From Symbiodinium natans (taxonomy: Eukaryota > Sar > Dinophyceae > Suessiales > Symbiodiniaceae), in assembly GCA_905221605.1 (NCBI GenBank), contig CAJNDS010002308.1, forward strand, positions 122,001 through 186,000: DNA of 64,000 nt, read 5' to 3'. The translations under genes and the position numbers were made by a program. This document shows, in pieces, positions 1 to 9,669 of the stretch (position 1 is the stretch's first letter; every line of letters starts with the position of its first letter). The notes beneath the pieces are model-generated. The model was not told the DNA's origin. It worked only from the letters and a program-made list of their open reading frames with translations, and made no database searches.

Positions 1-105
1 ACCCTAAACCCTAAACCCTAAACCCTAAACCCTAAACCCTAAACCCTAAACCCTAAACCCTAAACCCTAAACCCTAAACCCTAAACCCTAAACCCTACCC
101 CCTAA
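1..105. repeat. Terminal telomere, CCCTAAA repeat
   Basis: Uninterrupted CCCTAAA units begin at base 1, the orientation expected for the C-rich strand at the left end of a chromosome. The tract degrades after about 105 into variants (CCCTAAAT, CCTGAAC, CCTTAAG) up to about 275. The motif is the plant/alveolate type TTTAGGG. A true chromosome end is the simplest reading, but the sequence alone cannot exclude that the assembly was cut at a long interstitial tract. Confidence 0.9.
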
Positions 106-275
106 ATCCTGAACCTTAAGCTCGCAACCCCTAAACCCTAAATCCTAGCCCTAAATCCTAAACCCTCAACCCTATATAAGCCCCTAAACCTTCATCCTGA
201 ACCCTAAACCCGAATCTGAAACCTTAAGCCTTAAACCTTACACCCTAAACCCTAAACCCTAAACCTTATAGTATT

Positions 276-660
276 CGTGCAGCATTCGCATGATTTTATG
301 ATCAAAATAGTAGTTTTTCATGCATGAAGAGAACGCATTAAAAACCCGGCAAAATAGGCTAAAGGTTGTGTGAACGAATGGAATGAATCCTGTAGACGCG
401 GGTGTTATTATGAAGGGGGAATTAGTGCACAGCGTGTTTGGATTAATATTTGTCTTTCGCTTGCCCGTAAATTATATTGCAAGCGCCCAATACCAATAAA
501 CCAGATTATTAATACTAAGCAGCGAGAATATACTGTTGATCCGTAAGTCTTTTGTAGAGAACATATGAACTACACTATAAATGAAGTACTATTAGAAGAG
601 CTCCTACAATAATACTAAGGCCTTATAATATAGTACATATTATTCCTAATAATCGCATAA
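276..660. other. AT-rich subtelomeric stretch without genes
   Basis: This 385-bp stretch is clearly more AT-rich than its surroundings, has no telomeric repeats and shows no coding island or inverted repeat that I can support. It separates the terminal telomere from the first repeat-bracketed coding island. Confidence 0.5.
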
Positions 661-696
661 ACCCAAAACCCTAGCCCTAAACCCTAAATACCGCAG

Positions 697-765
697 GAGC
701 CGAGCTGCAGTCGCTGGGAGGAGAACGCGGGCTTCAACATCTACTCTGTGCCTGGACGCTTTCGA
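697..765 (+). CDS. Internal exon, Cys-containing, unknown
   Basis: The exon follows CAG (694-696) and ends at a GT (766) that is the first base pair of a GTTTAGA/GTTTAGG tract. It is read in frame from 697 and contains EPSCSRWEENAGFN and then IYSVPGRF. The left side carries CCCTAAA repeats and the right side TTTAGGG repeats, the arrangement seen at most islands here. The Cys/Trp/Gly pattern is loosely PAN-like, but no family is claimed. Confidence 0.5.
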
Positions 766-1397
766 GTTTAGAGTTTAGAGTTTAGAGTTTAGGGTTTAGG
801 GTTTAGGGTTTAGGGATTATGGTTTCGGGTCTTAGAGGAAGTTTAGGGGGTTTAGGGTTTAAGGGGTTTAGGGTTCAGGGTCGAGGTTTTTGCAGTATCC
901 CTGCCCACCTGCAAACCCCCAAGACTCTGACGCAAGTCCTGCCCAGACCCTGAACTCTCTTAAGCCTCGAAGTCTCGGCCCAGGTCTGTGGGGCATCGCA
1001 CAGCGTCCCCAGCAAGGCTTCGGCTAGTTTATCGTCCGTCTGGCTTCAGGGTTGGGGGTGAATTAGGTCTCTGAAGTTATGATCCCTGTTTTGGAGTCCC
1101 AGGTATACAGGCTCCCTTTCTGATTTAGAGTGTGCTGCTTTTCTTTGCGCAGTTCCGATGAGGGTAATCGTCACCCAAAGTTCACTTGAGGGCCTTAAGC
1201 ACCCACTTCCCAAACCTAACTGAACCAACCTGAAACGCTAATCCCCCTACGAATCCCCAAACCCAAAGCCCAAAACCCCAAACCCCAAGCCCCAACCCTG
1301 GTCCCTAAACCCTTGCACTCTTGAGACCCTCATCATATAAGCCTCCTATAAGCCAGAGAAGCCGCACTCCCACCTGCGTTTTGTCACGCTTGAGTCC

Positions 1398-1559
1398 ATG
1401 CTTTGCTTGCTGCAACCGAAAGACAGGGCATATGTGTGTCAGTTCATGACCTTGCTGATCAAGGAGTTTTTGGACCCATTCCGCTGGGCGGCGTTGGACG
1501 TGGGCAAATTCGCACCATACACACACATGATCCCTTCTCGACTGTCCGAACCTTTCTGA
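1398..1559 (+). CDS. Short ORF or gene fragment, 53 codons
   Basis: ATG at 1398 opens a frame that runs to TGA at 1557 and then a second TGA. It includes PKDRAYVCQFMTLLIKEF and DPFRWAALDVGKFAPY. The amino-acid composition is protein-like with none of the NPKP/GFRV translation of telomeric repeats. It lies in what otherwise looks like intron. An overlapping reading on the minus strand (1305-1601) is also open, so the strand is not certain. It may be a terminal exon, a small gene or a relic. Confidence 0.35.
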   Translation: MLCLLQPKDRAYVCQFMTLLIKEFLDPFRWAALDVGKFAPYTHMIPSRLSEPF

Positions 1560-1758
1560 TGAAAGTGAGCTATGGACCACTTGAGGCCCTGTAACCCCCA
1601 AAAGCCCGAGAGACTACAATGGTCGTACTTCAGGCTCTTCAGAGAAGGTATGGGACCATGTTAAGGGACCATGTAACTACCCCAAACCCTAACCCTTAAA
1701 AATCCTAAACTCTTTAGGCCCTAAACTCTTTAAAGAAGATAAGGGGTCATATCTGGGA

Positions 1759-1860
1759 TGCCCAGTAGTACCCTTATTCCCTTTTTGGTAGGTTTAGGTT
1801 CCCTTATAAACCCCTTTAAGCAAAAAAGGGCACCCTTTTTCATCCTAGGCTACTGGGCAA
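1759..1860. mobile_element. TIR element, family G
   Basis: The ends are inverted copies (CCCAGTAG... and ...CTACTGGG), with an inner inverted pair around GGGT/CCCTTTTT and CCTAGG near the right end. Related copies lie at 5013-5140, 16430-16735, 27127-27293, 46360-46475, 48331-48405 and 51406-51522. No transposase is present, so it is a non-autonomous MITE-like element. Confidence 0.55.
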
Positions 1861-2048
1861 CCTAGATCAACTTCCCTCAGATTCGTACTTAAGCCCGTCG
1901 GTCAACACCCAGAATCATATTTGACTTACTAAGTAGGGTTAGTTAGATGGCATGTCTAGATGATAACAGGGTTTCTAGGGGATGCTACGTAGACCTACCC
2001 TGCACCCTCAACCCTAAACCCTAAACCCTGACAATTCCTAGATCCCAG

Positions 2049-2152
2049 AAGCCCTGGCCCAGATCGAGTGGAAGCTGCTCTTCCGACAGACCTTCCCTCA
2101 AGTGTTTGAGGAAGACATGTGGTCCGTGCCGCTGGGCCGCGGCGGAGCCTGA
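2049..2152 (+). CDS. Terminal exon, unknown
   Basis: The exon follows CCCAG (ends 2048); its first full codon is 2051 and it ends in TGA at 2150-2152. The frame contains ALAQIEWKLLFRQTF, then PQVFEEDMWSVPLG. A long CCCTAAA tract follows the stop directly rather than TTTAGGG, as expected if no intron follows. It is the first clear gene end from the telomere and may belong with the 697 exon. Confidence 0.55.
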
Positions 2153-2160
2153 ACAACTCT

Positions 2161-2403
2161 CCCTAAACCCTAAACCCTAAACCCTAAACCCTAAACCCTA
2201 AACCCTAAACCCTAAACCCTAAACCCTAAACCCTAAACCCTAAACCCTAAACCCTAAACCCTAAACCCTAAACCCTAAACCCTAAACCCTAACCCCTAAA
2301 CCCTACCCCTAAACCCTAAACCCTAAACCCTAAACCCTAAACCCTAAACCCTAAACCCTAAACCCTAAACCCTAAACCCTAAACCCTAACCCTAAACCCT
2401 AAA
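2161..2403. repeat. Interstitial telomeric tract (CCCTAAA)n
   Basis: About 240 bp of nearly perfect CCCTAAA with a few CCCTAAC/CCCTACC variants lies directly between a terminal exon (stop at 2152) and the next island (2427). It has the same orientation as the chromosome end and is longer than the terminal tract included here. Confidence 0.9.
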
Positions 2404-2426
2404 GCGCTGTTTTTGGGCATCCTCAG

Positions 2427-2533
2427 GGAAACCACCTGAAGCCTTATGCCGAAACCTCGTGCAACTGAGGAATGCAAACGATCCGAAGGCCGACAACTTC
2501 GCAGTGTTGGACCAGCTCCTTCGTCTCTTCAGG
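2427..2533 (+). CDS. Internal exon, unknown, helical
   Basis: The exon follows CTCAG (2426), with first full codon 2429, and ends before GT at 2534, which starts a TTTAGGG tract. The frame reads PPEALCRNLVQLRNAND, then NFAVLDQLLRLF, likely alpha-helical with a Leu/Val pattern. CCCTAAA on the left and TTTAGGG on the right make it one of the cleanest examples of an exon bracketed by inverted telomeric repeats. Confidence 0.55.
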
Positions 2534-2917
2534 GTTTAGGGTTTAGGGTTTAGGGTTAGAGGCTGTAGGGGTTTTGGGACTAGGGTCTAGGAGATAGGGT
2601 TTAGCCTCTAGGGTTAGAGGGTTTGGGGTTTAGGGTGTGGGGTTTAGTGGCTGTTTGGGTCTTAGGGGTCTCCAGTGGGAGGGTTTAGGGGGTTTTGGAG
2701 CTTAGGGTTTAGAGTTTAGGGTTTAGGAGTTGGGGTTGTTTAGGTCTTAGGCTTTGGTAGTTTGAGGTTTAGGCGTTTTGGTTTCGGGTTAGAGTCTCAG
2801 GGGTAGTTACATGGTCCTGCCTTGTTAATGAGTTCCAAAGTACGGTCAGTGCATAGAATATGGGGTCGATCTAGATGAAACCCGAAACCGCAAACCCTAA
2901 ACCCTTAATGGTCTCCT

Positions 2918-3032
2918 ACAGTAAACTCCAAAAAGTTTGAACGCCCTCATCCACACACCCCAAAAGTACACAAAAGGGAATCCCAGCTCTACTCATCCAA
3001 AAATAATGTTCCCACTTTCCGGAGTTTACTGT
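2918..3032. mobile_element. TIR element, about 115 bp, single copy here
   Basis: The left end ACAGTAAACTCC is matched by GGAGTTTACTGT at the right end, with the inversion extending a few bases further (AAAAAGT / ACTTTCC). It is bracketed by CCCTAAA and TTTAGGG repeats. No second copy was noticed in the window. It has no coding capacity. Confidence 0.6.
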
Positions 3033-3156
3033 GCACTTTACGAAATATACTAGAATAGACTCCTTAGGGTTTAGGGTTTAGGGTTTAGGGTTCAGGGTTT
3101 AGGGTCCCAAGAGGGCCCAGGATTCGATCAACCTCCACAGGACTTGTGACACCTAG

Positions 3157-3224
3157 GATGGACTCCCGCCAGGTTGTCGGGCCCGAAATGTGAGAGTCCT
3201 TTGCATCTACCCCGAAAGTGTGGG
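3157..3224 (+). CDS. Possible internal exon
   Basis: It follows CCTAG (3156) and is open through DGLPPGCRARNVRVLCIYPE up to GT at 3225, at the start of a TTTAGGG tract. It sits between TTTAGGG tracts on both sides, so the bracketing is imperfect and confidence is moderate. The function is unknown. Confidence 0.35.
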
Positions 3225-3500
3225 GTTTAGGGTTTAGGGTTTAGGGTTTAAGGTTTAGGGTTTAGGGTTTAAGGTTTAGGGTTTAGGGTTTAGGGTTTAA
3301 GGTTTGGGGTGAGTAGGCCGGGTCAATATCAGGGTTAGTCAGTGGATCCTCTGAGTACTGCAACACGGTTGCTGGCCATAGCCGTTTAAGCCGTAAACCA
3401 AGGCAGAGCAGCTATAGGCAATAGGGGCGGACGCGGATTTCGGGTTTGCGGTTTAGGGCGGAAGAGCGAACCACTAACCCGAAGCCCTCACTGATCCCAG

Positions 3501-3563
3501 GTTGGAATCTTTCCGAATCGATGGAGCATTCACCTTCAAGCGGCTGGGTGCAGAAGAGCTGGG
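3501..3563 (+). CDS. Internal exon, unknown
   Basis: The exon follows ATCCCAG (3500) and ends before a GT (3564) made by GGTTTAGG. The frame from 3502 reads LESFRIDGAFTFKRLGAEEL. Both junctions match the pattern of the window. Confidence 0.55.
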
Positions 3564-3977
3564 GTTTAGGGTTTAGGGCTTCGGGCTCAGGGCTTCAGGG
3601 TGTATAGGGTTGAGGGTTTAGGGTTTAGGGTTTAGGGTTTAGGGTGTTCCGCAGGGTCGTCCCCTCTAACCCCTAAACCCGGAGCCTTAACCCGCAATGC
3701 CGTTTGAACCGCAGTGTTCCTTGGGTCTGACCTATACAAGCCCCTCACCCCTCAGACCTAAGCCCTACGTCATAACAAGCGAGTTGTGTTTACCACGAGC
3801 TTAGACAGTCTTGCCTCATGAGTGCTTAGGAGACGTCAATTCCTGACTTGGGGCCCCGAAGTTTTACCCCCTTGAAGTCCTTAGATGTTTAGGGCTTATG
3901 GGGCTTCAGGGTTCTGGGCTTTAGGATATACAGGGTTTTAGGCCTGAAAAACTTGAACCTTTGCCCTGCATGCGAAG

Positions 3978-4030
3978 GCTGCGTTGGCCCAGTGAGATGA
4001 AGGATCAGATCTGGAGGCCTCTGAAGCAAG
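3978..4030 (+). CDS. Possible internal exon, duplicated end
   Basis: It follows GCGAAG and reads LRWPSEMKDQIWRPLKQ before a run of G and a TTTAGGG tract. The last 15 bases and the G run (about 4016-4037) recur at 4106-4133 with TTTAGGG repeats between, a local duplication of the exon's 3' edge. Confidence 0.4.
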
Positions 4031-4395
4031 GGGGGGGTTTAGGGTTTAGGGTTTAGGGTTTAGGGTGTAGGGTTTAGGATTTTGGGTTTTGGGTTTAGGG
4101 CTTTCGGCCTCTGAAGCAAGGGGGGGGGGGGGGGGTGGTTAGTACATGTTGGGTTTCGGGGTTTCGCGGTCAGGGGTTAGGGTTTAGGGTGTGCAGGCTT
4201 TCATGACTTGGGGCTGCAGTGTTTAGGGTCTGGGGCTTTCGGGTTTCAGGGTTCAGGGCTTGGGGTAAACCCAAAATCCTAAACCGGTTCAGGGTTCGGG
4301 GGTTCTGGGCCTTCGACTCCCAATTGCTGTTTGGGTCTGAGGCTTTAGGGCTTAAGAACCGCCAATTCCTCCCCGCTGACTCTAATGTCCCTCAG

Positions 4396-4459
4396 GCAGA
4401 CGTCGAATCCGGTCATCTCCGAGGGCAAGGTCGAAGGCTACGACGCTTGTCTTTCTTGA
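4396..4459 (+). CDS. Possible exon with alternative frames
   Basis: It follows CCCTCAG. One frame (from 4397) reads TSNPVISEGKVEGYDACLS and stops with TGA at 4457. The frame from 4396 is also open (ADVESGHLRGQGRRLRRL) into the TTTAGGG tract at about 4468. The first has the more protein-like composition, but the choice is not secure. Confidence 0.35.
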
Positions 4460-4801
4460 TGATGAGGGTTTTAGGGTTTAGGGTTTAGGGTTTAGGGTTT
4501 AGGGTTTAGGGTTTAGGGTTTAGGTTTGGGTTTCGGGTTAGGGTCTGGCTGCTTAGGTCTTAGGAGTTGAGGGTCTGAGGTTTTTTTTTAAGGTGCAAGT
4601 CTTAGAGGCCCCTGAGCTGTGGTTTAGGATTTGGGGTTTAGGTTGCAAAGCAGGTTTATGGGGGTTCATTAAGGGTTACAGCCCTGGGCCCCTACCGCCC
4701 ACACCCTGCATACATGCTAAACCCATGAACCTCTGAACTCCTCGCGCAACCCTAAGCACCACGCGGTCTCAACGTAGCATACTGGTATCCCTGCTTCTCA
4801 G

Positions 4802-4897
4802 AGGCTGCCAGACCCCATAATGCAAACATGTGTGATGGGGTTTTCAAGGAGTCTTCATGAATTGCCCGGTATGGAAGTCCTCCAAACCCTACCCTAA
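4802..4897 (+). CDS. Terminal exon, two open frames
   Basis: It follows CTTCTCAG (4801). The frame from 4804 reads AARPHNANMCDGVFKESS and stops with TGA at 4858. The frame from 4802 reads LPDPIMQTCVMGFSRSL then HELPGMEVLQ and stops at TAA 4895 inside a telomere-like unit. Either would end a gene here. Confidence 0.4.
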   Translation, partial: RLPDPIMQTCVMGFSRSLHELPGMEVLQTLP

Positions 4898-5012
4898 ACA
4901 GGAATCTTCCCTAAGGACATAACTCCCTAAACCCTACAACCCTCTAAGCCTTTCCCTCAACTCTGCACAGAAGTATTCCTTCCTAGATTCCTTGAAATTG
5001 AAAGGGGCTACT

Positions 5013-5140
5013 GAACTACGACCCAGAGTAGGCCCGTATTCCCATTGTTAAAGGGTTTAGGTTCACTTATGAGCCCCTTTTATGCCACAAAGGGCACCCT
5101 TTCTATTCCTAGGTGACTCTCGAGACTAGTTCAGTAGGGG
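5013..5140. mobile_element. TIR element, family G
   Basis: It starts CTACTGAACTA and ends TAGTTCAGTAG, with the family inner motif AAAGGGCACCC and TTCCTAGG near the right end. It has no coding capacity. Confidence 0.5.
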
Positions 5141-5306
5141 TTCCCTGGTTCTACAAACGCTTGTTAAGGGAGTTATAGCCGAAATGGCAAGACTTACAAC
5201 CCTCTTAAGGGCACTTTGAACCCTAAACCCTTATAACCCTAAACCCTAAACCCTGTACCCTAAACCCTTCTAACCTTGAACTCCCCACCCCGAATCCACG
5301 ACCCAG

Positions 5307-5370
5307 GAAGCTGTGGACGCTCCCTACAACGCCAACGGCTGGGGTGGCCTGCGACATGGCAAGGCGCGCT
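5307..5370 (+). CDS. Internal exon, unknown
   Basis: The exon follows ACCCAG (5306) and ends before GTTTTAGG (5371). The frame from 5307 reads EAVDAPYNANGWGGLRHG. The DAPYNAN stretch resembles APYFANK in the exon at 43174, so the two may be paralogous. Confidence 0.55.
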
Positions 5371-5568
5371 GTTTTAGGGTTCGGGGATAGGGTTTCGGGC
5401 TTAGGGTTTAGGTTTTAGGGCCCCGGGCTTTTGGGGAGGTTAGGCGGGGGGTCTAGGGTGTTTAGGGTTTAGAGGCAACATAGACTACGTTGAAGGGTTC
5501 ATGAGACATTCTGAGTATGGTGGTGCCTGATGGGTTAAGCCTCTCAAGCCCTAAACCCCCCAAACCCC

Positions 5569-5675
5569 ATTTAGAAGCTCTTGTGACTTCGTAAATCTAC
5601 TCAGTATCCCCTAGAAAAGAGTCCTGGCCACAATCCCACCTTACCAACCCTACTCACTATAAGTTAGAAGGGCTT
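5569..5675. mobile_element. TIR element, family B (diverged)
   Basis: It carries the family B signature: TAGAAGCTCTTGTGACTT at the left, AATCTACTCAGTATCCCCTAG inside, and GAAGGGCTTCCAAGTA at the right. Better copies lie at 11435, 31688 and 47006. No coding capacity. Confidence 0.45.
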
Positions 5676-5832
5676 CCAAGTAAACGCCACCCTAAACCCT
5701 AAACCCTAAACCCTAAACCCTAAACCCTAAACCCTGAACCCTGAACCCTGAACCCTGAACTCTGAACCCTGAACCCTGAACCCTAAACCCTAAACCCTAA
5801 ACCCTAAACCCTAAACCAACAAACTGGTGCAG

Positions 5833-6018
5833 CTCCGCAGTGTGAAGAACGACAAAGACAGGGAGCTGGCCATCATCGAGGAGCTTGAGGACTGGGATAA
5901 CAGGCTTCAGAAGCTCAGCGACCCACTTGCCTTTGCGGCCTTTGAGGGCGAGGAGCAGGAGAAGCTGATGAATGTGGCCCAGTACCATGACGAGTGGGCG
6001 AGCACAGACCACGGGAAG
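5833..6018 (+). CDS. Large exon, charged helical protein, unknown
   Basis: This is one of the longest islands. The frame from 5833 (after GTGCAG; in-frame open sequence extends up to 5824) includes LRSVKNDKDRELAIIEELED, WDNRLQKLSDPLAFAAFEGE and EKLMNVAQYHDEWAS. It is rich in Glu, Lys and Leu, so probably helical or coiled coil. AAG|GTGAGG at 6018/6019 is a classic donor. Alternatively the frame reads on to TAG at 6127, which would make it a terminal exon with a less protein-like tail. Confidence 0.6.
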
Positions 6019-6422
6019 GTGAGGGCCTGGTACGTCTGCCTCCAGACTTGGGGTGGCCAGCATCCGCCCTGCGCCCAACACGAGGCCCCACGACCGACAC
6101 CCAAAGCCATCACAAAGCTGGGCTGCTAGGTGAAAACAGAAATGAAGGGGTATGATACAATCCTTCCTTAGATGTTCCTTTCATAGGCTAAGCGGTATGC
6201 GTTTGGGGTATGTTGAATTCTTCTCAGATAATCCCAAACCCTAAACACTCTAAGCCCCCCCCAAGGCCCCGAGACCTGCCAAGAGTAAGCCCACATACTT
6301 CCAGGTTTAGGATTTGGGATCTAGGTGGCAGGACTGCTCGAGGTCAAGCGTCAACCCTAAACCCTAAACCCTAAACCCTAAACCCTAAACCCCTAAAAGC
6401 CTTAAACCCTAAAGTTGCCCCC

Positions 6423-6449
6423 CACCCCCCCCCCCCCCCCCCCCCCCCC
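6423..6449. repeat. Poly-C tract
   Basis: A run of C interrupted once by A stands directly in front of the acceptor CACAG of the 6457 exon, in the place of a polypyrimidine tract. Confidence 0.8.
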
Positions 6450-6456
6450 GGCACAG

Positions 6457-6673
6457 GGCAAGTCGCTCTTGGATGGGTCGGCCAACATGGATCCCAGCTA
6501 CTGGCGCCTCCTCTGCTACTACTTGCTTAAGAACGCCCCAAAAAAATGAAAATATCCTTCCTTGTAAGGGTGTGATAGGGATGATTTTCTCTCTCATTTT
6601 TTGGGGGGGTTCTTAAGCAAATAGTAGTCATGAGTCTTCAACGCCACTGCCCGCAGCGATCATGACATCCTAA
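6457..6673 (+). CDS. Terminal exon interrupted by a TIR element
   Basis: It follows GCACAG. Left part 6457-6515 reads GKSLLDGSANMDPSYWRLL. A family N element occupies 6516-6627. Right part 6628-6673 reads HESSTPLPAAIMTS and stops with TAA at 6671. Removing exactly 6516-6627 (112 bp, not a multiple of 3) leaves one continuous frame through CHESS. The element is therefore either an exon insertion that disables the gene or a piece removed by splicing. Confidence 0.5.
6516..6627. mobile_element. TIR element, family N
   Basis: The left TIR begins CTACTACTTGCTTAAGAACG and the right TIR is its complement ending AATAGTAG, about 34 bp with few mismatches. No target-site duplication is evident. Relatives lie at 20379-20542 and 43637-43747, also next to or in coding islands. 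Confidence 0.7.
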
Positions 6674-6689
6674 CCCCCAAACCTATAAA

Positions 6690-7680
6690 CCCATAAACCT
6701 GATTCTACACCCTGCAAACCCTATAAACCCTGCAAACCCTACAAACCCGATGAACCCTATGAACCCCCTGAACCCCGAGCTGTAAACCCCGACACCCAAA
6801 ACGTCCGAAATCCGCACCATACACATCCTAAGCCTTTACTGGGCTTTTGTTCAGCAGCTTACAGAGGTGACCATAAACAGTGTACTGTATTTCTCAACGT
6901 GTAACCTTTAAACCCTAAACCTGAAAGCCTAAACCCTAAACCCCCTTCGGAGGGTCCGGCGAAGGGGTCTAGGGGTGTTGGCAGTTTAGGGTTTAAGGTT
7001 CAGGCGTTGCGGAGGTTAAACGGGTTAAAGGGGTCTAGGAATCACAGGGCTTGAGGGGTTTGGGGGGCTTAGGGGGGCTGAGAGGTTTCCCGGCAAAGGT
7101 GTTTAGGGGTTAGGGTTTAGGATTCCAAGGGCCTGGGGGTAGGGGTTGAGGTTTGGGGGGGGTTTGGGTTTAGGTTGCTAGGGATCAAAAGCCTGGTATT
7201 TAGGGCTCCGCTTGGGGGGATCCAGGCCCATGCCAGCAGCATGGCTAAAAGTCTATCGGCACCCCACCTAAACCAAACCCTGAAGAGTCTTAAACCCTAA
7301 ACCCTAAACCACTGAAGAGTATCTCTCAAAGGGGGTTTTATTGTCTAAAGGCCACGGGGGGTGGCCTGGGCCCAACCCTAAACCCTAAACCCAAAACCCA
7401 AGCCCTAGAAGCCCTTACCCTAAGGGTCCATGAACCCCCGAAGCCCCTTATTATATACTTGGGCCTCAACGTCCCTAGAAAGGCTTCAAAGCCCAAAGAT
7501 TCCCTATTTGGGTACCTGGAGCCTTAGGGTTTCCGTAACCCTACTTGTTAGGGTTTAGGGTTTAGGGTTTAGGGTTTAGGGTTTAGGGTTCAGGGTTTAG
7601 GGTTTAGGGTTTAGGGTTTAGGGTTTAGGGTTTAGGGTTTAGGGGTTTTTCTTAATGCAAAACGGCCCTGAACCCTACAA
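6690..7680. other. Gene-free stretch of degenerate telomeric repeats
   Basis: It consists of degenerate CCCTAAA/TTTAGGG units, a small GGCCAC...GTGGCC hairpin near 7351-7367, and a perfect TTTAGGG tract at about 7548-7645. No coding island can be supported. Confidence 0.5.
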
Positions 7681-7682
7681 CT

Positions 7683-7810
7683 GCAAATCGCTCAGTCGTT
7701 CAACCTATCGCAATAAGGTACTATGCCGTTGGCGCCACCCAAGAGTGGCGCGGAGGCTTCCCTGGCCCAGAAGGTCCCGTGAAGCAGGCGCGGCGCCCCA
7801 CAACCCCAGG
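7683..7810 (+). CDS. Possible internal exon, unknown
   Basis: The frame from 7683 is open through PIAIRYYAVGATQEW, RGGFPGPEGPVKQARR and ends at CCAG|GGTTTAGG. Possible acceptors are CTCAG (7694) or ATAAG (7717). A short CGCCAC...GTGGCG hairpin lies within. It is followed directly by telomeric repeat. Confidence 0.4.
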
Positions 7811-8274
7811 GTTTAGGGTTTAAGGTGTAGGGTATTGGTTGTAAGGCGTTAGAGGTGTTAGGGTTTCGGATTTTTGGGGGGTGTTCAGGGCTTAGGGCTC
7901 CCTGAAGCACGAAATACTTTAAACCAGCCCAAAAAACTGAACCCCAAGGCCCTACGCCCTACCACGCCTCACCATCCCACGTCTGCGCGTCTCTGAGCGA
8001 AGCCTTGAACCCATGGCCTCTAACCTAAGAAGTAAAGCATGGTAACCCTGAACCCTTGAACTCTAGGCCGACTCTGGAACCCCCGAAGCCCTCAATCCTA
8101 AACCCAAAGCGCAAAATTACCTACTACAACCCCCAAACCCTAAACTCCCAACTAAACCCTTAGACCCCTACACCCTAAACCCTAAACCCCTAAACCCCTA
8201 AACCCTAAACACTAAACCCTCCACCCCTAAACCCCTAAACCCCAAACCCTGAACCCTAAACCCTTCAACCTCAG

Positions 8275-8343
8275 ACTTGGCAGGTAGAGCTCTGGGTCCG
8301 AGCGCCAACCGACGAGGCCGGCTTAGACTTTCAGGTCTTGGGG
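8275..8343 (+). CDS. Internal exon, unknown
   Basis: It follows ACCTCAG (8274). The frame reads TWQVELWVRAPTDEAGLDFQ and ends before GTTTAGGG (8344). CCCTAAA stands on the left and TTTAGGG on the right. Both junctions are good. Confidence 0.55.
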
Positions 8344-8557
8344 GTTTAGGGTTTAGGGTTTAGGGTCAAGGGTTTAGGGTTTAGGGTCAAGGGACTATAA
8401 GAGTATAAGGGGCCTGAGGGTTTATGGTTTAGGGTTCGGGGTTTAGTATACGGAACCTGGGGGTAATAGGTGAAAGAAGGTATTCCTAGGGGTGGCCCGC
8501 CCTAAGGGCACCCTAAATCTCCCCCAAACCTTAAAAACTCACGCAAGGCCGCGCCCC

Positions 8558-8584
8558 ACTCCTCCTCCTCCTCCTCCTCCTCCA
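8558..8584. repeat. (TCC)n microsatellite
   Basis: About eight perfect TCC units lie within degenerate subtelomeric sequence. Confidence 0.8.
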
Positions 8585-8689
8585 TCCCTAAACCCTAAAC
8601 CCTAAGCTAAACCCTAAACATTCTACCCAAGCCAGCGCTCGAGCAGCCCTACGTCCTAGTCCAAGTCAACCCTCAAGGGGTTGATGGTT

Positions 8690-8860
8690 TGGGTTTATCT
8701 AGGGCTTCTACCTTGGACCCTTAAGGTTGTACCCTTGGGTTTGGGGCCCCTTTTTAAGGATCCTTAAGGGAATATGAGGGCCATATTAGGAGTATATTGG
8801 GGGGAACCTTTAGGGGTACAACCTTAAGGGTACGAGTCTGAATCCCTTGAGTTTAGGGTG
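8690..8860. mobile_element. Inverted-repeat element, family F
   Basis: It contains a long imperfect palindrome: CCTTAAGGTTGTACCC at the left and GGGTACAACCTTAAGG at the right, around GGATCCTTAAGGGAATATGAGG. Relatives are at 16290-16410 and 60825-61140, the last split by other insertions. Confidence 0.5.
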
Positions 8861-8872
8861 TGGGGTTTGCAG

Positions 8873-8950
8873 ACGCAACAAAGCCGAAGACCAAGTCCCC
8901 CTCCAAGTATAAGACGAGAACCCTTCAGGGGTACAGCCCCTACGCCCCAA
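8873..8950 (+). CDS. Possible exon, basic peptide
   Basis: It follows TTTGCAG (8872). The frame from 8875 reads ATKPKTKSPSKYKTRTLQ then GYSPYAP before a degenerate CCCTAAA tract. It is Lys/Ser-rich. Left flank is TTTAGGG-like and right flank CCCTAAA-like, the reverse of most islands. Confidence 0.35.
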
Positions 8951-9117
8951 ACCCTACACCCGAAACCCTAAATGTTCCGCTAAATGTTCCGTAAACCCTA
9001 AACCCTAAACCCGAAAACGTAAACCCTGAACCCTAAACCCCTAAACCCTAAACCCTAGACCCGAAACCCTAAACCCTAAACCCTAAGCATTCCCTAAACC
9101 CTAAATATTCCCACAAG

Positions 9118-9233
9118 GTGCACGGTGCCAAGTCCCACTCCTCCCCTGAAGCTGAGGTGTGCTGGGCTCCGAAGAAGTCGAAGGGCTACCTTGTGACGGA
9201 GATTGCGCTGGACTGCTTCATCGTGGGCTTGGG
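9118..9233 (+). CDS. Internal exon, Cys-containing, unknown
   Basis: It follows CACAAG (9117). The frame from 9118 reads VHGAKSHSSPEAEVCWAPKK, then GYLVTEIALDCFIVGL, and meets TAG at 9238 in a TTTAGGG-like unit if not spliced. The motif C-x-APKK is shared with ECSAPKKAYIG in the exon at 17590. Confidence 0.55.
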
Positions 9234-9264
9234 GATTTAGGATTTTGGGGTTTAGGGTTTAGGG

Positions 9265-9382
9265 CTACTTGAAAGCCCTTTTGACTAAGTAAGTAGGGTT
9301 GGTAAGGTGAGTTCTGGGGATTGTAATTGGGTTTCTGCGGGATACGAAGTAGACTTACCAAGACAAGAGAGCTTCTAAGTAG
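9265..9382. mobile_element. TIR element, family B
   Basis: The left end is CTACTTGAAAGCCCTTTTGACT and the right end is its imperfect complement, ending GAGCTTCTAAGTAG. The inner copy of AAGTAGGGTTGGTAAGG and GAAGTAGACTTACC is typical of the family. No coding capacity. Confidence 0.65.
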
Positions 9383-9669
9383 TGGGCTTTGGGGATGCTG
9401 GGGATGAAGAAGGGGTTCGGGGATTCGGGGGATTGTGAGGCGCTTGTTGACGCTCTAGGGTTTCATGGTTTTAGGCTTCTAAGGGTAGTTACCTCCACCC
9501 TCCCCACCCGAATATCCGAATACCCTAAACCCTGAACCCCCAACCCTATACCCTAAACCCTAAACCCTACACCCTAAACCCTAAACCCTAAACCCTAAAC
9601 CCTAAACCCTAAACCCTAAACCCTAAACCCTAAACCCTAAACCCACCCCCGCCAACCGGAGCCTTCCAG

